64,000 nucleotides of DNA from an uncultured Bacteroidota bacterium (lineage in GTDB: Bacteria; Bacteroidota; Bacteroidia; Flavobacteriales; Flavobacteriaceae). Location of the stretch: contig CACGZJ010000007.1 in the NCBI GenBank assembly GCA_902577515.1, positions 1 to 64,000 of the forward strand. Reading direction: 5' to 3'. The position numbers were made by a program, and so were the translations under genes. The notes beneath the pieces are model-generated. The model did no database searches and was not told the DNA's origin. It worked only from the letters and a program-made list of their open reading frames with translations. This document shows positions 9,291-20,072 of the stretch, in pieces (position 1 is the first letter of the stretch; each line of letters opens with the position of its first letter).

Positions 9291-10049
9291 CTATATCAAA
9301 GACCAAAGGTTCCTTATTACATTTAAAAAGAGGTAAAGTATAATTATTAGACAAAATCCTCCAATACCAAAGATTAAAATTATTGGAATACTTAAAACTA
9401 TAGTAAGAATTTTAAAAATATTATAATCATATTTTCTTAATGAAATTCTTAATGAAAATAGTCTAAAAGGAACATTCATTAGAATAAAACTTGATACTAC
9501 CAAAATAATTAAAGTATAATTATTAAGAAAATATTCTTTAGACTCAAGAAAATAGTAATGTTCCATCAAAATTGGAAATGAGGCAAAAAATAAAGCATTA
9601 GCAGGAGTTGGCAGACCTTCAAACTCATCAGTATAGTCAATAATATTAAATTTAGCTAATCTAAGAGCAGAACCTAGAGTAATAACAAAAGCTATAAATG
9701 CAATAGGAGAGACTGAGAAAATCAGATCTAAATTTACTAATGGCTCTAAGTCTAATTCCAAATTAAAATCTGTAACACGATTTCCTGACAATTTAAATAA
9801 CTGATATACAATAATTCCAGGAACAACTCCACTTGTAACAATGTCAGAGAGAGAATCTAGATGCTTTCCAAATTCTGTTTCTGCATTTAATGCCCTAGCT
9901 ATAATTCCATCTAAGTAGTCAAAAAAGACTCCTAATAATACAAGAATTAAAACTACTTCAAACTGAAATTGGAATGCGAAAGCAATTGAAAAACAACCAC
10001 ATAGAAGATTAAGTGCCGTTAGAATATTAGGAATAAAGGCTTTTATCAT
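9291..10049 (-). CDS. pssA: CDP-diacylglycerol-serine O-phosphatidyltransferase
   Basis: It makes phosphatidylserine, the precursor of phosphatidylethanolamine, in the inner membrane. The CDP-alcohol phosphatidyltransferase motif DxxDGxxAR(x8)GxxxDxxxD is complete (DYLDGIIARALNAETEFGK then HLDSLSD, residues about 45-70). About seven hydrophobic helices make up the rest. The N-terminus FIPNILTALNLLCGCFSIAFAF is typical of the PssA branch rather than of PgsA. It is divergently placed from lnt, with 68 nt between the starts. Confidence 0.9.
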   Translation of the reverse strand: MIKAFIPNILTALNLLCGCFSIAFAFQFQFEVVLILVLLGVFFDYLDGIIARALNAETEFGKHLDSLSDIVTSGVVPGIIVYQLFKLSGNRVTDFNLELDLEPLVNLDLIFSVSPIAFIAFVITLGSALRLAKFNIIDYTDEFEGLPTPANALFFASFPILMEHYYFLESKEYFLNNYTLIILVVSSFILMNVPFRLFSLRISLRKYDYNIFKILTIVLSIPIILIFGIGGFCLIIILYLFLNVIRNLWSLI

Positions 10050-10117
10050 GATATTTGTGTTTCCAATTTATAAAAAAATTGTAATATTAATATTACAAAG
10101 TATTTAAACTTATAAAA

Positions 10118-11725
10118 GTGAGTAGACTTCTCATTTATTCCATACTCTCAGGTATTTTATTAGCTTCTTCATGGCCAATAAGTGGATTCACACCGTTAAT
10201 ATTTATAAGTCTAATTCCCTTGCTTTTAGTTGAAGACATAATTAGTAAGGACAGCTATGATAAAAAGAATATTAGATTATTCTTTTACTCTTATTTTTCA
10301 TTTCTAATATGGAATCTTTTAACAACATGGTGGATTGTATATACAACTATACCTGGTGCAATTTTTGCTAATGTTGTAAACTCATCATTTTATTCAATCA
10401 TATTCATATTATATAGCAGAGTAAAGAGAAAGATTGATTACAAAGCAGGAATTTTATTCTTAATAACTTTCTGGATTTCTTTTGAAAAATTTCATCTAAA
10501 TTGGGAGTTCTCATGGCCATGGCTAAATCTAGGAAATGTATTCTCTGAAAGAATAAATTGGATACAATGGTACGAATTCACGGGAAGTTTTGGAGGTAGC
10601 CTGTGGGTCTTATGCTCTAATGTCCTTCTTTTTAGTATTATAAGAAGATTCCATCAATTTGATGATAAAAGAAGATTTTACGTAAGATTATTTGCTAGAA
10701 CAATTTTGATTTGTATTCCAATCTTAATTTCATTAATAGTTAAACCTTCAATTAAATTAGGTGAAGAGTTTAAAGTTTTACTAACTCAGCCACGTATAGA
10801 CCCATGGGCTTCAAAGTATGGTAATTCATCAACAAATCTTGATTATTTTGAAATATTTAAAGAGCTAACGTTTAATGAACTAAAATCAGATCAATATGAT
10901 TTTGTTATTGCACCAGAAACATATTTTTCTGAAGGATATGGCGAGAATTTAGAATATTTTGAATACACCAAACTTCACGATAGTCTCAGTAAATTTCTTA
11001 ATGAATTTAAAAATACAAATCTTATTTCTGGTATTCAATTTTTTGAATTATATCAAAATGAAGAAGATAAGCCCTCAAAAACAGCAAATTTTGTTAGAGA
11101 TAAGTTGTGGGTAGATTACTATAATTCTTCAATAAACTTTTCCGCAGATCAGGGATTTGAATACAATCATAAAGCTAAATTAGTGGTCGGTAGTGAATAT
11201 ATGCCTCTTAAGTCTTTTCTAGAGCCATTGCTTGGAAATGTAATGATTGATTTAGGTGGAACTACTGTCTCAAAAGGTATTCAACATCCATCAGAGAGAA
11301 AATTATTTAAACATTCAAATAAAGATTTAAAAACTATACCCATAGTTTGCTATGAAACTATATATGGAGAGTATGTTGCTGACTATGTTAATTTAGGTGC
11401 AAATTTTATTACTGTAATAACTAATGATGCGTGGTGGTATGATTCTCCAGGGCACAGACATCTTGTGAGTTATGCCAGACTAAGAGCTATAGAAAATAGG
11501 AGATATATTGTAAGAAGTGCAAATTCAGGTGTTTCAACTATTATAAATGAAGTTGGAGAGTATAAAGCTAAGTTACCTTTTGATGATAAAGGCACTTTAT
11601 CAGGAAAAGCATCTACAATTGATAAAAGAACTTTTTACAGTAAAAATGGAGATTATATTGCAAGAGTTAGTATTCTAATTTCAGTTTTACTTCTACTTAT
11701 TTCATTTTCTAAGCTAAAAAAATAA
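10118..11725 (+). CDS. lnt: apolipoprotein N-acyltransferase
   Basis: It adds the third acyl chain to lipoproteins in the inner membrane. About six N-terminal helices (residues 1-215) precede a nitrilase-like domain with the Glu-Lys-Cys triad: APETYFSEGY, HKAKLVVGSEYMP and IVCYETIYGEY. ITNDAWWYDSPGHRHLV and RYIVRSANSG are also conserved in Lnt. The final helix is at about 510-530. The start is GTG (10118); the upstream codons offer no better ATG. The many lipoboxes in this window supply its substrates. Confidence 0.93.
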   Translation: MSRLLIYSILSGILLASSWPISGFTPLIFISLIPLLLVEDIISKDSYDKKNIRLFFYSYFSFLIWNLLTTWWIVYTTIPGAIFANVVNSSFYSIIFILYSRVKRKIDYKAGILFLITFWISFEKFHLNWEFSWPWLNLGNVFSERINWIQWYEFTGSFGGSLWVLCSNVLLFSIIRRFHQFDDKRRFYVRLFARTILICIPILISLIVKPSIKLGEEFKVLLTQPRIDPWASKYGNSSTNLDYFEIFKELTFNELKSDQYDFVIAPETYFSEGYGENLEYFEYTKLHDSLSKFLNEFKNTNLISGIQFFELYQNEEDKPSKTANFVRDKLWVDYYNSSINFSADQGFEYNHKAKLVVGSEYMPLKSFLEPLLGNVMIDLGGTTVSKGIQHPSERKLFKHSNKDLKTIPIVCYETIYGEYVADYVNLGANFITVITNDAWWYDSPGHRHLVSYARLRAIENRRYIVRSANSGVSTIINEVGEYKAKLPFDDKGTLSGKASTIDKRTFYSKNGDYIARVSILISVLLLLISFSKLKK

Positions 11726-11732
11726 TTTTTGC

Positions 11733-11762
11733 TTGGAATATTGAAGTTTTAATATATTTTTG
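11733..11762 (+). promoter_or_regulatory. promoter of the DUF2795 gene
   Basis: TTG (11733-11735), a 19-nt spacer and TATTTTTG (11755-11762) fit the Bacteroidota consensus in both boxes and in spacing. The ATG is 13 nt beyond the -7 element, giving a leader of only a few bases. Confidence 0.6.
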
Positions 11763-11775
11763 AAAAAAAATTATC

Positions 11776-11997
11776 ATGTATTGGACATTAGAATTAGCCT
11801 CCTACTTAAGTGATGCGCCTTGGCCAGCCTCAAAGGATGAGCTTATTGACTTTTCAATTAGAACTGGTGCTCCTTTAGAAGTAGTAGAAAATCTTCAATC
11901 TCTTGAGGATGAAGGTGATGTCTACGAATCAATAGGAGAAATTTGGCCAGACTATCCCACAGAAGAAGATTACCTCTGGAATGAAGATGAGTATTAA
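11776..11997 (+). CDS. small DUF2795-type conserved protein
   Basis: This acidic, soluble 73-residue protein begins MYWTLELASYLSDAPWPA, then has a helical segment (ELIDFSIRTGAPLEVVENLQ) and an acidic end rich in Asp, Glu and Tyr. I recognise it as the DUF2795 protein commonly found beside secA or similar genes in Flavobacteriia; no biochemical role is known to me. It has its own well-formed promoter and is followed by secA 53 nt later, which has a separate -7 element. Confidence 0.8.
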   Translation: MYWTLELASYLSDAPWPASKDELIDFSIRTGAPLEVVENLQSLEDEGDVYESIGEIWPDYPTEEDYLWNEDEY

Positions 11998-12029
11998 TCT
12001 TATTTAAATATAATTGGTTTTTTTTTTGA

Positions 12030-12037
12030 TAAATTTG
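12030..12037 (+). promoter_or_regulatory. candidate -7 element of secA
   Basis: TAAATTTG matches TAnnTTTG and lies 13 nt before the secA ATG. The nearest TTG (12014-12016) is 13 nt upstream, short for a -33 box. Confidence 0.4.
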
Positions 12038-12050
12038 AAAAAAAATTGAC

Positions 12051-15000
12051 ATGTCCATTGTTAACTCACTTTTAAAGGTTTTTCTTGGAGATAAATCAGG
12101 TAAAGATCTTAAAAAGCTTACTCCACTTGTTGATGAAATAAACAAACATTTCATCGAAATGTCATCTTTATCAAATAATGAATTAAGAGATAAAACAAGC
12201 ACTTTTAAGAAGATTATATCTGAAAAAACTTATGGATTAGTTTCTTCACTCAAAAAATTAAATGAATCAATAACTAATGAATCCTCAAACATTGAAAAAG
12301 AAAAACTTTTTAGCGAGGTAGAAATAGTTGAGAAAGAGCTTACAGAGACAAAAGCTCAGATTCTTGACGAAATATTGCCAGAAGCATTTGCAGTAATTAA
12401 GGAAACAGCTAGGAGATTTTATGAAAATGAATCTGTAAAAGTTTCTGCTTCAGAATTTGATAAAGAGATAGGTTCAAAAAAATCATATGTTAATATTGAT
12501 GGTGAAAGTGCCATATGGAGAAATTCATGGGATGCTGCGGGTAAGAATGTATTATGGGATATGATTCACTATGATGTACAACTTATTGGTGGCATAGTTC
12601 TTCATCAAGGTAAAATTGGAGAAATGCAAACAGGTGAGGGTAAAACACTTGTTTCTACTTTGCCAATTTATCTTAATGCTTTAACAGGGGATGGAGTTCA
12701 TCTTGTAACTGTAAATGATTACCTGGCTAAAAGAGATAGTGCATGGATGGGCCCAATATTTGAGTTTCATGGACTAAGAGTAGATTGTATAGATCATCAT
12801 AAACCTAATTCACCAGAAAGAAGGAGAGCATATAATGCAGATATTACATACGGAACAAATAATGAGTTTGGATTTGATTATCTAAGAGATAATATGTCTC
12901 ACTCTTTGGATGATATCGTTCAAAGAAAACATAATTATGCTATTATTGATGAGGTTGACTCTGTTTTAATTGATGATGCTAGAACTCCATTGATAATATC
13001 AGGTCCAACCAAGGACGGTGACAGACATGATTTTGATAACCTGAAGCCCAAAATTCAAAATCTTGTTTCTCTTCAAAAAACATATTTATCTACCAAATTA
13101 GCTGAGGCAAAATCCTTAATTAATAGTTCTGATATAGAAAAAGGTGGGTTCTTTCTATACAGAGTGTTTAGAGGTTTACCAAAGAATAAGGCTTTAATTA
13201 AATTTTTGAGTGAGGAGGGTGTTAAGCAGATTCTTCAAAAAACAGAGAATTTTTATATGCAAGATAATAACAGAGAAATGTATCAGATTGATGAGGAACT
13301 CTATTTTACAATAGATGAGAAAATTAATCAAATTGAATTGACTGAAAAGGGTATAGAAACATTATCAAAAGATCTTGATGACAAGGACTTCTTTATAATG
13401 CCAAATATAGCTTCTGATATTGCAATTATTGAGAATAAAGGTCTTAAGCCAGAAGAAGAGGCAAAGGAGAAGAATGATCTTTTTAATGAATTTAATATTA
13501 AAAGTGAAAGAATTCATACTATAAACCAGCTACTAAAGGCATTTACCCTTTTTGAAAAGGATGTTGAATATGTTGTTGTTGAGAATAAGGTTATGATTGT
13601 TGATGAACAGACTGGAAGGATTATGGATGGTAGGAGATATTCTGATGGACTACACCAAGCAATTGAAGCAAAAGAAAATGTCAAGATAGAGGCAGCTACT
13701 CAAACTTTTGCCACCATTACTCTACAAAATTATTTTAGACTATACTCTAAATTATCTGGTATGACTGGTACAGCTGTTACTGAGGCAGGTGAATTCTGGG
13801 AAATTTATAAGCTTGATGTAACAGAAATTCCAACAAATAGACCAATAGCAAGAAAAGATCAGGATGACTTAATATATAAATCTAAGAGAGAAAAATATAA
13901 TGCTATTATAGATGAAGTAATTAATCTTAGGAATCAAAAAAGACCTATTTTAATAGGTACTACTTCTGTTGAAATTTCTGAGCTATTAAGTAAGATGTTA
14001 AATAGATCAAATATAAATCATAATGTTCTGAATGCTAAACTTCATAAAAAAGAAGCTGATATAGTTGCCGAAGCAGGAAATCCTGGAGTAGTAACTATAG
14101 CAACTAATATGGCTGGTAGAGGTACTGATATTAAGCTAAGTAAAGAGGTTATTGATGCTGGTGGTCTTGCAATTATTGGAACAGAAAGACATGACTCTAG
14201 AAGAGTTGATAGACAGCTTAGGGGAAGATCTGGAAGACAAGGTGATCCTGGTAGTTCACAATTTTATGTTTCTTTCGAAGATAATCTAATGAGACTTTTT
14301 GGACAGGATAGAGTTGCAAATATAATGGATAGAATGGGTCTAAAAGATGGTGAAAATATTCAACACCCAATGGTTACAAAATCAATAGAAAGAGCCCAAA
14401 AGAAGGTAGAAGAAAATAATTTTGGTATAAGGAAAAGATTATTAGAATATGATGACGTAATGAACTCTCAGAGAAATATAATTTATACTCTTAGAAAAAA
14501 TGCTTTAAGAGGTGATAAACTTCAAATTGATATTTCTAATATCATGTTTGACACAATTGATGAGATAGTAAGGGCTAACAAAGCAACAAATAACTATAAA
14601 AATTATGAATTTGAATTAATTACTACTTTTTCAATGACATCTCCTATTGATGAAAATGAATTTTTAGAATCAGATGAAGAAATAATTATAAATAAGCTTT
14701 TTGATGAGTTAAAAACATTCTATGCTAATAAAAAAGAGCTTAATAGAGTTATAGCTCTGCCTGTAATTAAAAATGTATACGAAAATAAAAGCAACTCATT
14801 TAAAAGGATTGTAGTTCCATTTACCGATGGAAAGAAAGTAATAAATATTGTTACCGATTTAGAGAAATCATATGAAAGTAATGGAGAGAATTTAATTGAG
14901 GATTTTGAGAAAAGTATATCACTTGCAATAATTGATGAAAAATGGAAAAATCATCTTAGAAAAATGGATGAATTAAAACAGTCAGTCCAACTAGCAGTTC

Positions 15001-15410
15001 ACGAGCAAAAAGATCCTCTTTTAATATATAAATTTGAAGCTTATGAACTTTTTAAATCAATGATTCATGTTCTAAATAAAGAATTACTTTCTTTCTTATT
15101 TAAATCAAATCTTCCAAATAATCAAGGAAATATAAAAGATGCTGGATCAAATATGAATTCTAGTAATGATTACAAGACATCAAAAGAAGAAAGCTTAAAT
15201 AGTGACCAATTAGCTGAAAGAGCAAGAAGTATTGGTGCAAGTGCAAGTCAAAACTCTCAAAAGGTTGAAACTATAACAAGGGAACTTCCAAAGATTGGCA
15301 GAAACGAAAAAGTTGAAATACAAAACTCTTCAACAGGCGAAACAAGAATGCTAAAGTTTAAGCAAGCTGAAAAACTTCTACAAAACGGTGAATGGGAGAT
15401 TAAAAAGTAA
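12051..15410 (+). CDS. secA: preprotein translocase ATPase SecA
   Basis: This motor drives Sec-dependent export. It has the DEAD-like motor motifs GEMQTGEGKTLVS, VNDYLAKRDSAWMGP, DEVDSVLIDDARTPLIISGP, MAGRGTDIKL and RQLRGRSGRQGDPGSSQFY, then the helical wing and scaffold. The length (1119) exceeds E. coli SecA by about 200 residues because of insertions usual in Bacteroidota. The C-terminus ends in a GRNEKVEI stretch instead of the CxCxSGKKYKxC zinc finger. From memory, this is the normal flavobacterial form. It is probably monocistronic: 156 nt and a strong promoter separate it from gltB. Confidence 0.97.
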   Translation: MSIVNSLLKVFLGDKSGKDLKKLTPLVDEINKHFIEMSSLSNNELRDKTSTFKKIISEKTYGLVSSLKKLNESITNESSNIEKEKLFSEVEIVEKELTETKAQILDEILPEAFAVIKETARRFYENESVKVSASEFDKEIGSKKSYVNIDGESAIWRNSWDAAGKNVLWDMIHYDVQLIGGIVLHQGKIGEMQTGEGKTLVSTLPIYLNALTGDGVHLVTVNDYLAKRDSAWMGPIFEFHGLRVDCIDHHKPNSPERRRAYNADITYGTNNEFGFDYLRDNMSHSLDDIVQRKHNYAIIDEVDSVLIDDARTPLIISGPTKDGDRHDFDNLKPKIQNLVSLQKTYLSTKLAEAKSLINSSDIEKGGFFLYRVFRGLPKNKALIKFLSEEGVKQILQKTENFYMQDNNREMYQIDEELYFTIDEKINQIELTEKGIETLSKDLDDKDFFIMPNIASDIAIIENKGLKPEEEAKEKNDLFNEFNIKSERIHTINQLLKAFTLFEKDVEYVVVENKVMIVDEQTGRIMDGRRYSDGLHQAIEAKENVKIEAATQTFATITLQNYFRLYSKLSGMTGTAVTEAGEFWEIYKLDVTEIPTNRPIARKDQDDLIYKSKREKYNAIIDEVINLRNQKRPILIGTTSVEISELLSKMLNRSNINHNVLNAKLHKKEADIVAEAGNPGVVTIATNMAGRGTDIKLSKEVIDAGGLAIIGTERHDSRRVDRQLRGRSGRQGDPGSSQFYVSFEDNLMRLFGQDRVANIMDRMGLKDGENIQHPMVTKSIERAQKKVEENNFGIRKRLLEYDDVMNSQRNIIYTLRKNALRGDKLQIDISNIMFDTIDEIVRANKATNNYKNYEFELITTFSMTSPIDENEFLESDEEIIINKLFDELKTFYANKKELNRVIALPVIKNVYENKSNSFKRIVVPFTDGKKVINIVTDLEKSYESNGENLIEDFEKSISLAIIDEKWKNHLRKMDELKQSVQLAVHEQKDPLLIYKFEAYELFKSMIHVLNKELLSFLFKSNLPNNQGNIKDAGSNMNSSNDYKTSKEESLNSDQLAERARSIGASASQNSQKVETITRELPKIGRNEKVEIQNSSTGETRMLKFKQAEKLLQNGEWEIKK

Positions 15411-15526
15411 TCTTAATATAATTTCCAATGATTTATGCATTTAGTATGAATATTTCATTTTTTTAATGCTTTTTTTATCATTTTAATAATTATTTATCAA
15501 TTATAATTTGTTTAACATACATAGAT

Positions 15527-15556
15527 TTTGTCAATAAATTCATAATTATACATTTG
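15527..15556 (+). promoter_or_regulatory. promoter of gltBD
   Basis: TTTG (15527-15530), an 18-nt spacer and TACATTTG (15549-15556) match both boxes of the Bacteroidota consensus. The gltB ATG at 15567 is only 10 nt beyond the -7 element, so the transcript would have a very short leader or almost none. Confidence 0.65.
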
Positions 15557-15566
15557 TAGGTCACTT

Positions 15567-18500
15567 ATGAAATTAAAAGACCAAGGACTCTATTTATCTG
15601 AATTTGAGCATGACAATTGTGGCGCAGGTTTTATTTGTAGCTTAAACGGTGAAAGAACTAATACTATTATTAGTAAAGCATTAAATATACTTACCTGTCT
15701 AGAACACAGAGGTGCTGTTAGTTCAGATGGTCGAACAGGAGATGGAGCTGGAATTTTAATTGAAATACCTCATAATTTTTTTAAAAAAAAATGTGATTTC
15801 AACTTACCAAAAGCAAATGAATATGCAGTTGGGATGGTATTTCTTCCTAATAAAATCAATCAATCAAATTATTGTATTAAAATATTTGAAGATGAAATCA
15901 AAAAACAAGAGCTAGAAATTATTGGATGGAGAGATGTTCCAGTAAATTCTAAAGTTGTAGGTTCTATTGCTAGTAAGACCCAGCCAACAATCAAACAAGT
16001 CTTTATTAAATCAAAAGATTCTAAATTGAATGAAAAGCAGTTTAATTTAAAGCTTTTTGTAGCCAGAAAGATTAGTGAAAATATTATTTATAACTCTGAG
16101 CTGTCTCAAAGTGATTTTTTTTACTTTTCAAGTCTTAGTTTAAGAACTATTATATACAAGGGTCTGCTAATCCCAGAGGATATTGAAAGATTCTACACCG
16201 ATTTAACTAACAAAGATTTAGTTACTAAACTTGCACTTGTTCATCAAAGATTTTCAACAAATACATTCCCAACATGGGATCTTGCTCAACCATTTAGATA
16301 TATGTGTCACAATGGTGAGATAAATACTTTTAAAGGAAATATAAGTAGAATGAAATCCAGGGAGGAGCTTTTTGAGTCTTCTGAAATCTCTGATGGTGAT
16401 ATGAAAAAGATTTTACCAATAATTGTTCCAAAAAAATCTGACTCAGCGTCTATGGATATGGTTGTTGAATTGTTATTAATGACAGGCAGATCGCTTCCTG
16501 AAGTAATGATGATGCTTGTCCCTGAAGCCTGGGAGAAGCATAATTCTATGAGTAAAAGTAAAAGGGCTTTCTATAATTATAATAGTTGTATTATGGAACC
16601 TTGGGATGGACCAGCCTCTATTCCATTTACAGATGGAAAATTCATTGGAGCTCTTCTTGATAGAAATGGTCTTAGACCATCAAGATATACTGTGACAAAA
16701 GATGGTTATGTAATTATGTCATCAGAGACAGGTGTAGTTGACATAAAACCAGATAATATCCTGTCTCATGGAAGATTGGAACCTGGTAAGATTTTTTTAG
16801 TTGATATGGAAGAAGGCAGGATAGTTAATGATGATGAAATCAAAGAGGATATTGTCTCTAAGAGACCCTACGAGGATTGGATAAATAAAAATATTCTTCA
16901 ATTATCAGATGTACCTTATACAGGAAACAGAACTCCAGATGAAAAACTAAGTTTAGAAACAAGATTGAAAATATTTGGCTATACAAAGGAAGATTTTAGA
17001 AAAATAATAATTCCAATGTGTCAAACTGGTAAAGAGGCTATAGGATCTATGGGAACAGATACTCCTCTGGCAGTTCTCTCTAAAAAACCTCAACTTATTT
17101 ACAACTATTTCAAACAGTTATTTGCTCAAGTTACAAATCCACCATTAGATGGTATAAGAGAGGAGATTATAACAGATACAAGCCTTTCACTTGGAAGAAA
17201 TTATAATTTGTTTGAAATAGATGAAGAGCACTCAATAAATCTGACTATTAAAAATCCTATCATTTCCAATGAAGATCTTGATAAGATTAAATATATAAAT
17301 CATAAAAATTTCAAAGCAAGTTCAATTAAATGTTTATATGAATTCAAGAAAGGTCACAATGGAATTGAAGAGGCTTTAGACAAAATTGTTTTGAAAATAG
17401 AAAAGTGTATTGATCAGGGAAGTAATATAATAATTTTAAGTGATAGACTTGTTTCTAAAAAAATGTCTCCTATTCCTATTCTTCTCGCCTGCTCTTATGT
17501 TCACCAGACAATGATAAAGAAAAAGAAAAGATCTAAATTTGGTATAATAATTGAATCAGCTGAGCCTAGAGAGCCTCACCACTTCTCAATGCTTTTTGGA
17601 TATGGTGCAAGTGCAATAAACCCATATTTAGTAAATGAGGTGATTGAATATCACTACAATTCAGGACATTTGAATAATGTTTCAATAGATTCTGCTATTT
17701 CTAATTTTAATGATGCAATTGCAAAAGGGATTCTAAAAATTATGAATAAAATTGGTATTTCAACACTAAATTCATATAGGGGATCACAGATTTTTGAAGC
17801 ACTTGGACTTAAAACAAATTTTATCAATAAATATTTTCAAAACACCCCTTCAAGAATTGAAGGAGTTGGTCTATATGTTATTGAAAAGGAAATCAGTGAA
17901 AGAATAAATTATGCATTTAACTCTGAATCTGACTTCTCGTCAATAGAAACTGGTGGTGATTACAGATGGAGAAGAGATGGAGAGAGTCATATGTTTAATC
18001 CATCAACAATTTCTAAACTTCAAAATTCAGTAAGAACAGAAAGCTACTCCTCTTACAAAGAATATTCCGATATAGTAAATAAACAAGAAGAGCAATTAAT
18101 GACAATAAGAGGTCTTCTGAAGTTTATAGATTTTAATCCAATTCCAATTGAAGAAGTGGAACCGTGGACTGAGATTGTTAAAAGGTTCAAAACAGGTGCT
18201 ATGTCATATGGGTCTATTAGTAAAGAAGCTCATGAGAATCTTGCTATCGCAATGAATAGAATTGGAGGTAAAAGTAATTCTGGTGAAGGAGGTGAAGACT
18301 CTAGTAGATTTAATAAGGATAAAAATGGTGACTTAAGGAATAGTTCAATTAAACAAGTTGCTTCTGGTAGATTTGGGGTTAGCTCATACTATTTATCTAA
18401 CGCTGATGAAATACAAATAAAAATGGCACAAGGTGCTAAACCTGGAGAGGGTGGACAACTTCCAGGACCTAAAGTAAACCCATTAATTGCTAAAGTGAGA

Positions 18501-20072
18501 AATTCTACTCCATATGTAGGACTTATCTCACCTCCACCACACCATGATATTTACTCAATTGAAGACTTAGCTCAACTAATTTTTGATTTGAAAAATGCTA
18601 ATAGAAATGCTCGAATTAATGTTAAACTTGTCTCTGAAGTTGGAGTTGGTACAATTGCTGCTGGAGTGGCAAAAGCCAAAGCTGATGTTATTTTAATTTC
18701 TGGTTATGATGGAGGAACTGGAGCTTCTCCTTTAACTTCATTAAGACACGCTGGATTACCATGGGAACTTGGAGTTGCAGAAGCACAACAAACCTTAGTT
18801 TTAAATAATTTAAGAAGCAGAGTTGTTTTAGAGTGTGATGGACAATTAAAAACTGGTCGTGATGTGGCAATTGCATGTTTATTGGGAGCTGAAGAGTTTG
18901 GTTTTTCAACTGCACCTCTGGTTGCATCTGGATGTATAATGATGAGAGCATGTCATTTAAATACTTGTCCAGTTGGTATAGCAACTCAGGATCCTGAGTT
19001 AAGAAAAAACTTTAAAGGTAAACCTGAGCATGTCATTAATTTCATGTATTTCGTTGCTCAGGAATTAAGAGAAATAATGGCTAATCTTGGCTTTAGAAGT
19101 ATTGACGAGATGGTTGGTCAGACACAAAAACTTAAAGCTAAGACTGGAATTGATGATTATAAAGTCAAAGGTATTAATTTGGACAAATTACTTTATAAAC
19201 CTCTATCTGGAGATGATGATAAGCTAAGAAATACTTCAAAACAAAATCACAACTTAGATAGTGTGTTAGACTTTAAAATATTAAAAGTTGCAAAATTGTC
19301 TGTTAATAATAAGGTGAAATCTTCATTTGAATTTAATATTATGAATACCGATAGAGCTGTTGGAGCACTATTAAGTAACGAAATTTCAAAGATTCATGGT
19401 GAGAAAGGGCTTCCAAAAAACACTTTAAAAATAACTTTTAATGGTTCTGCTGGTCAAAGTTTTGGCGCTTTTTCTGTTAGAGGATTAAATATGACAGTCT
19501 ATGGAAACACAAATGACTATTTTGGTAAAAGTTTATCTGGTGCAACACTTGCTGTTAGAGTTCCAAAAGAGTCAAGTATTGTTTCAAATGAAAACATTAT
19601 AATTGGAAATGTTGCTCTTTATGGTGCCATAAGTGGTGAGGCCTACATTAATGGTATTGCAGGTGAACGTTTTTGTGTAAGAAATTCTGGAGCAAAGGCG
19701 GTAGTTGAGGGTGTAGGTGATCATGGATGTGAATATATGACCGGTGGAACTGTTTTAATTCTAGGTAAGATTGGAAGAAACTTTGGAGCTGGAATGAGTG
19801 GTGGTATTGCTTATATTTATAAAGAAGATAAAAGGTCAGTCAAGAATTTTAATATTGAAATGATTGATCTTGAAACACCCAATATCCAAGATGAAGATAT
19901 AATTTATGAAATGCTAGAAAACCACTTTTCTAACACAAATAGCGAAATAGCAGAAAAAATATTATCAAATTGGAAGAATGAAAAGAAAAACTTTATCAAA
20001 GTAATGCCTAAAGAATACAAAATAGCTTTAGAAAGGATAGCAAAAGAAAAAATAGATCAGTTAATTCAATAA
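15567..20072 (+). CDS. gltB: glutamate synthase, large subunit
   Basis: It transfers the amide nitrogen of glutamine to 2-oxoglutarate. A 17-residue propeptide precedes the catalytic Cys18 ([10 protein letters not shown]) of the Ntn-type glutaminase domain. The FMN-binding synthase domain follows with [10 protein letters not shown] and a [3Fe-4S] motif CxxxxxCxxxxC ([12 protein letters not shown]). The C-terminal GXGXG beta-helix domain is at about residues 1260-1440. The length of 1501 is normal. Its stop overlaps the gltD start by one base. With glnA (37622) it forms the GS-GOGAT ammonia assimilation cycle. Confidence 0.97.
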   Translation: MKLKDQGLYLSEFEHDNCGAGFICSLNGERTNTIISKALNILTCLEHRGAVSSDGRTGDGAGILIEIPHNFFKKKCDFNLPKANEYAVGMVFLPNKINQSNYCIKIFEDEIKKQELEIIGWRDVPVNSKVVGSIASKTQPTIKQVFIKSKDSKLNEKQFNLKLFVARKISENIIYNSELSQSDFFYFSSLSLRTIIYKGLLIPEDIERFYTDLTNKDLVTKLALVHQRFSTNTFPTWDLAQPFRYMCHNGEINTFKGNISRMKSREELFESSEISDGDMKKILPIIVPKKSDSASMDMVVELLLMTGRSLPEVMMMLVPEAWEKHNSMSKSKRAFYNYNSCIMEPWDGPASIPFTDGKFIGALLDRNGLRPSRYTVTKDGYVIMSSETGVVDIKPDNILSHGRLEPGKIFLVDMEEGRIVNDDEIKEDIVSKRPYEDWINKNILQLSDVPYTGNRTPDEKLSLETRLKIFGYTKEDFRKIIIPMCQTGKEAIGSMGTDTPLAVLSKKPQLIYNYFKQLFAQVTNPPLDGIREEIITDTSLSLGRNYNLFEIDEEHSINLTIKNPIISNEDLDKIKYINHKNFKASSIKCLYEFKKGHNGIEEALDKIVLKIEKCIDQGSNIIILSDRLVSKKMSPIPILLACSYVHQTMIKKKKRSKFGIIIESAEPREPHHFSMLFGYGASAINPYLVNEVIEYHYNSGHLNNVSIDSAISNFNDAIAKGILKIMNKIGISTLNSYRGSQIFEALGLKTNFINKYFQNTPSRIEGVGLYVIEKEISERINYAFNSESDFSSIETGGDYRWRRDGESHMFNPSTISKLQNSVRTESYSSYKEYSDIVNKQEEQLMTIRGLLKFIDFNPIPIEEVEPWTEIVKRFKTGAMSYGSISKEAHENLAIAMNRIGGKSNSGEGGEDSSRFNKDKNGDLRNSSIKQVASGRFGVSSYYLSNADEIQIKMAQGAKPGEGGQLPGPKVNPLIAKVRNSTPYVGLISPPPHHDIYSIEDLAQLIFDLKNANRNARINVKLVSEVGVGTIAAGVAKAKADVILISGYDGGTGASPLTSLRHAGLPWELGVAEAQQTLVLNNLRSRVVLECDGQLKTGRDVAIACLLGAEEFGFSTAPLVASGCIMMRACHLNTCPVGIATQDPELRKNFKGKPEHVINFMYFVAQELREIMANLGFRSIDEMVGQTQKLKAKTGIDDYKVKGINLDKLLYKPLSGDDDKLRNTSKQNHNLDSVLDFKILKVAKLSVNNKVKSSFEFNIMNTDRAVGALLSNEISKIHGEKGLPKNTLKITFNGSAGQSFGAFSVRGLNMTVYGNTNDYFGKSLSGATLAVRVPKESSIVSNENIIIGNVALYGAISGEAYINGIAGERFCVRNSGAKAVVEGVGDHGCEYMTGGTVLILGKIGRNFGAGMSGGIAYIYKEDKRSVKNFNIEMIDLETPNIQDEDIIYEMLENHFSNTNSEIAEKILSNWKNEKKNFIKVMPKEYKIALERIAKEKIDQLIQ

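Noticed and set aside
15411-15526. Possible leader peptide or riboswitch upstream of gltB
   Set aside because: There is only a 12-codon frame with no feature and no inverted repeat; the promoter lies close to the ATG, leaving no room for a leader in the mRNA.
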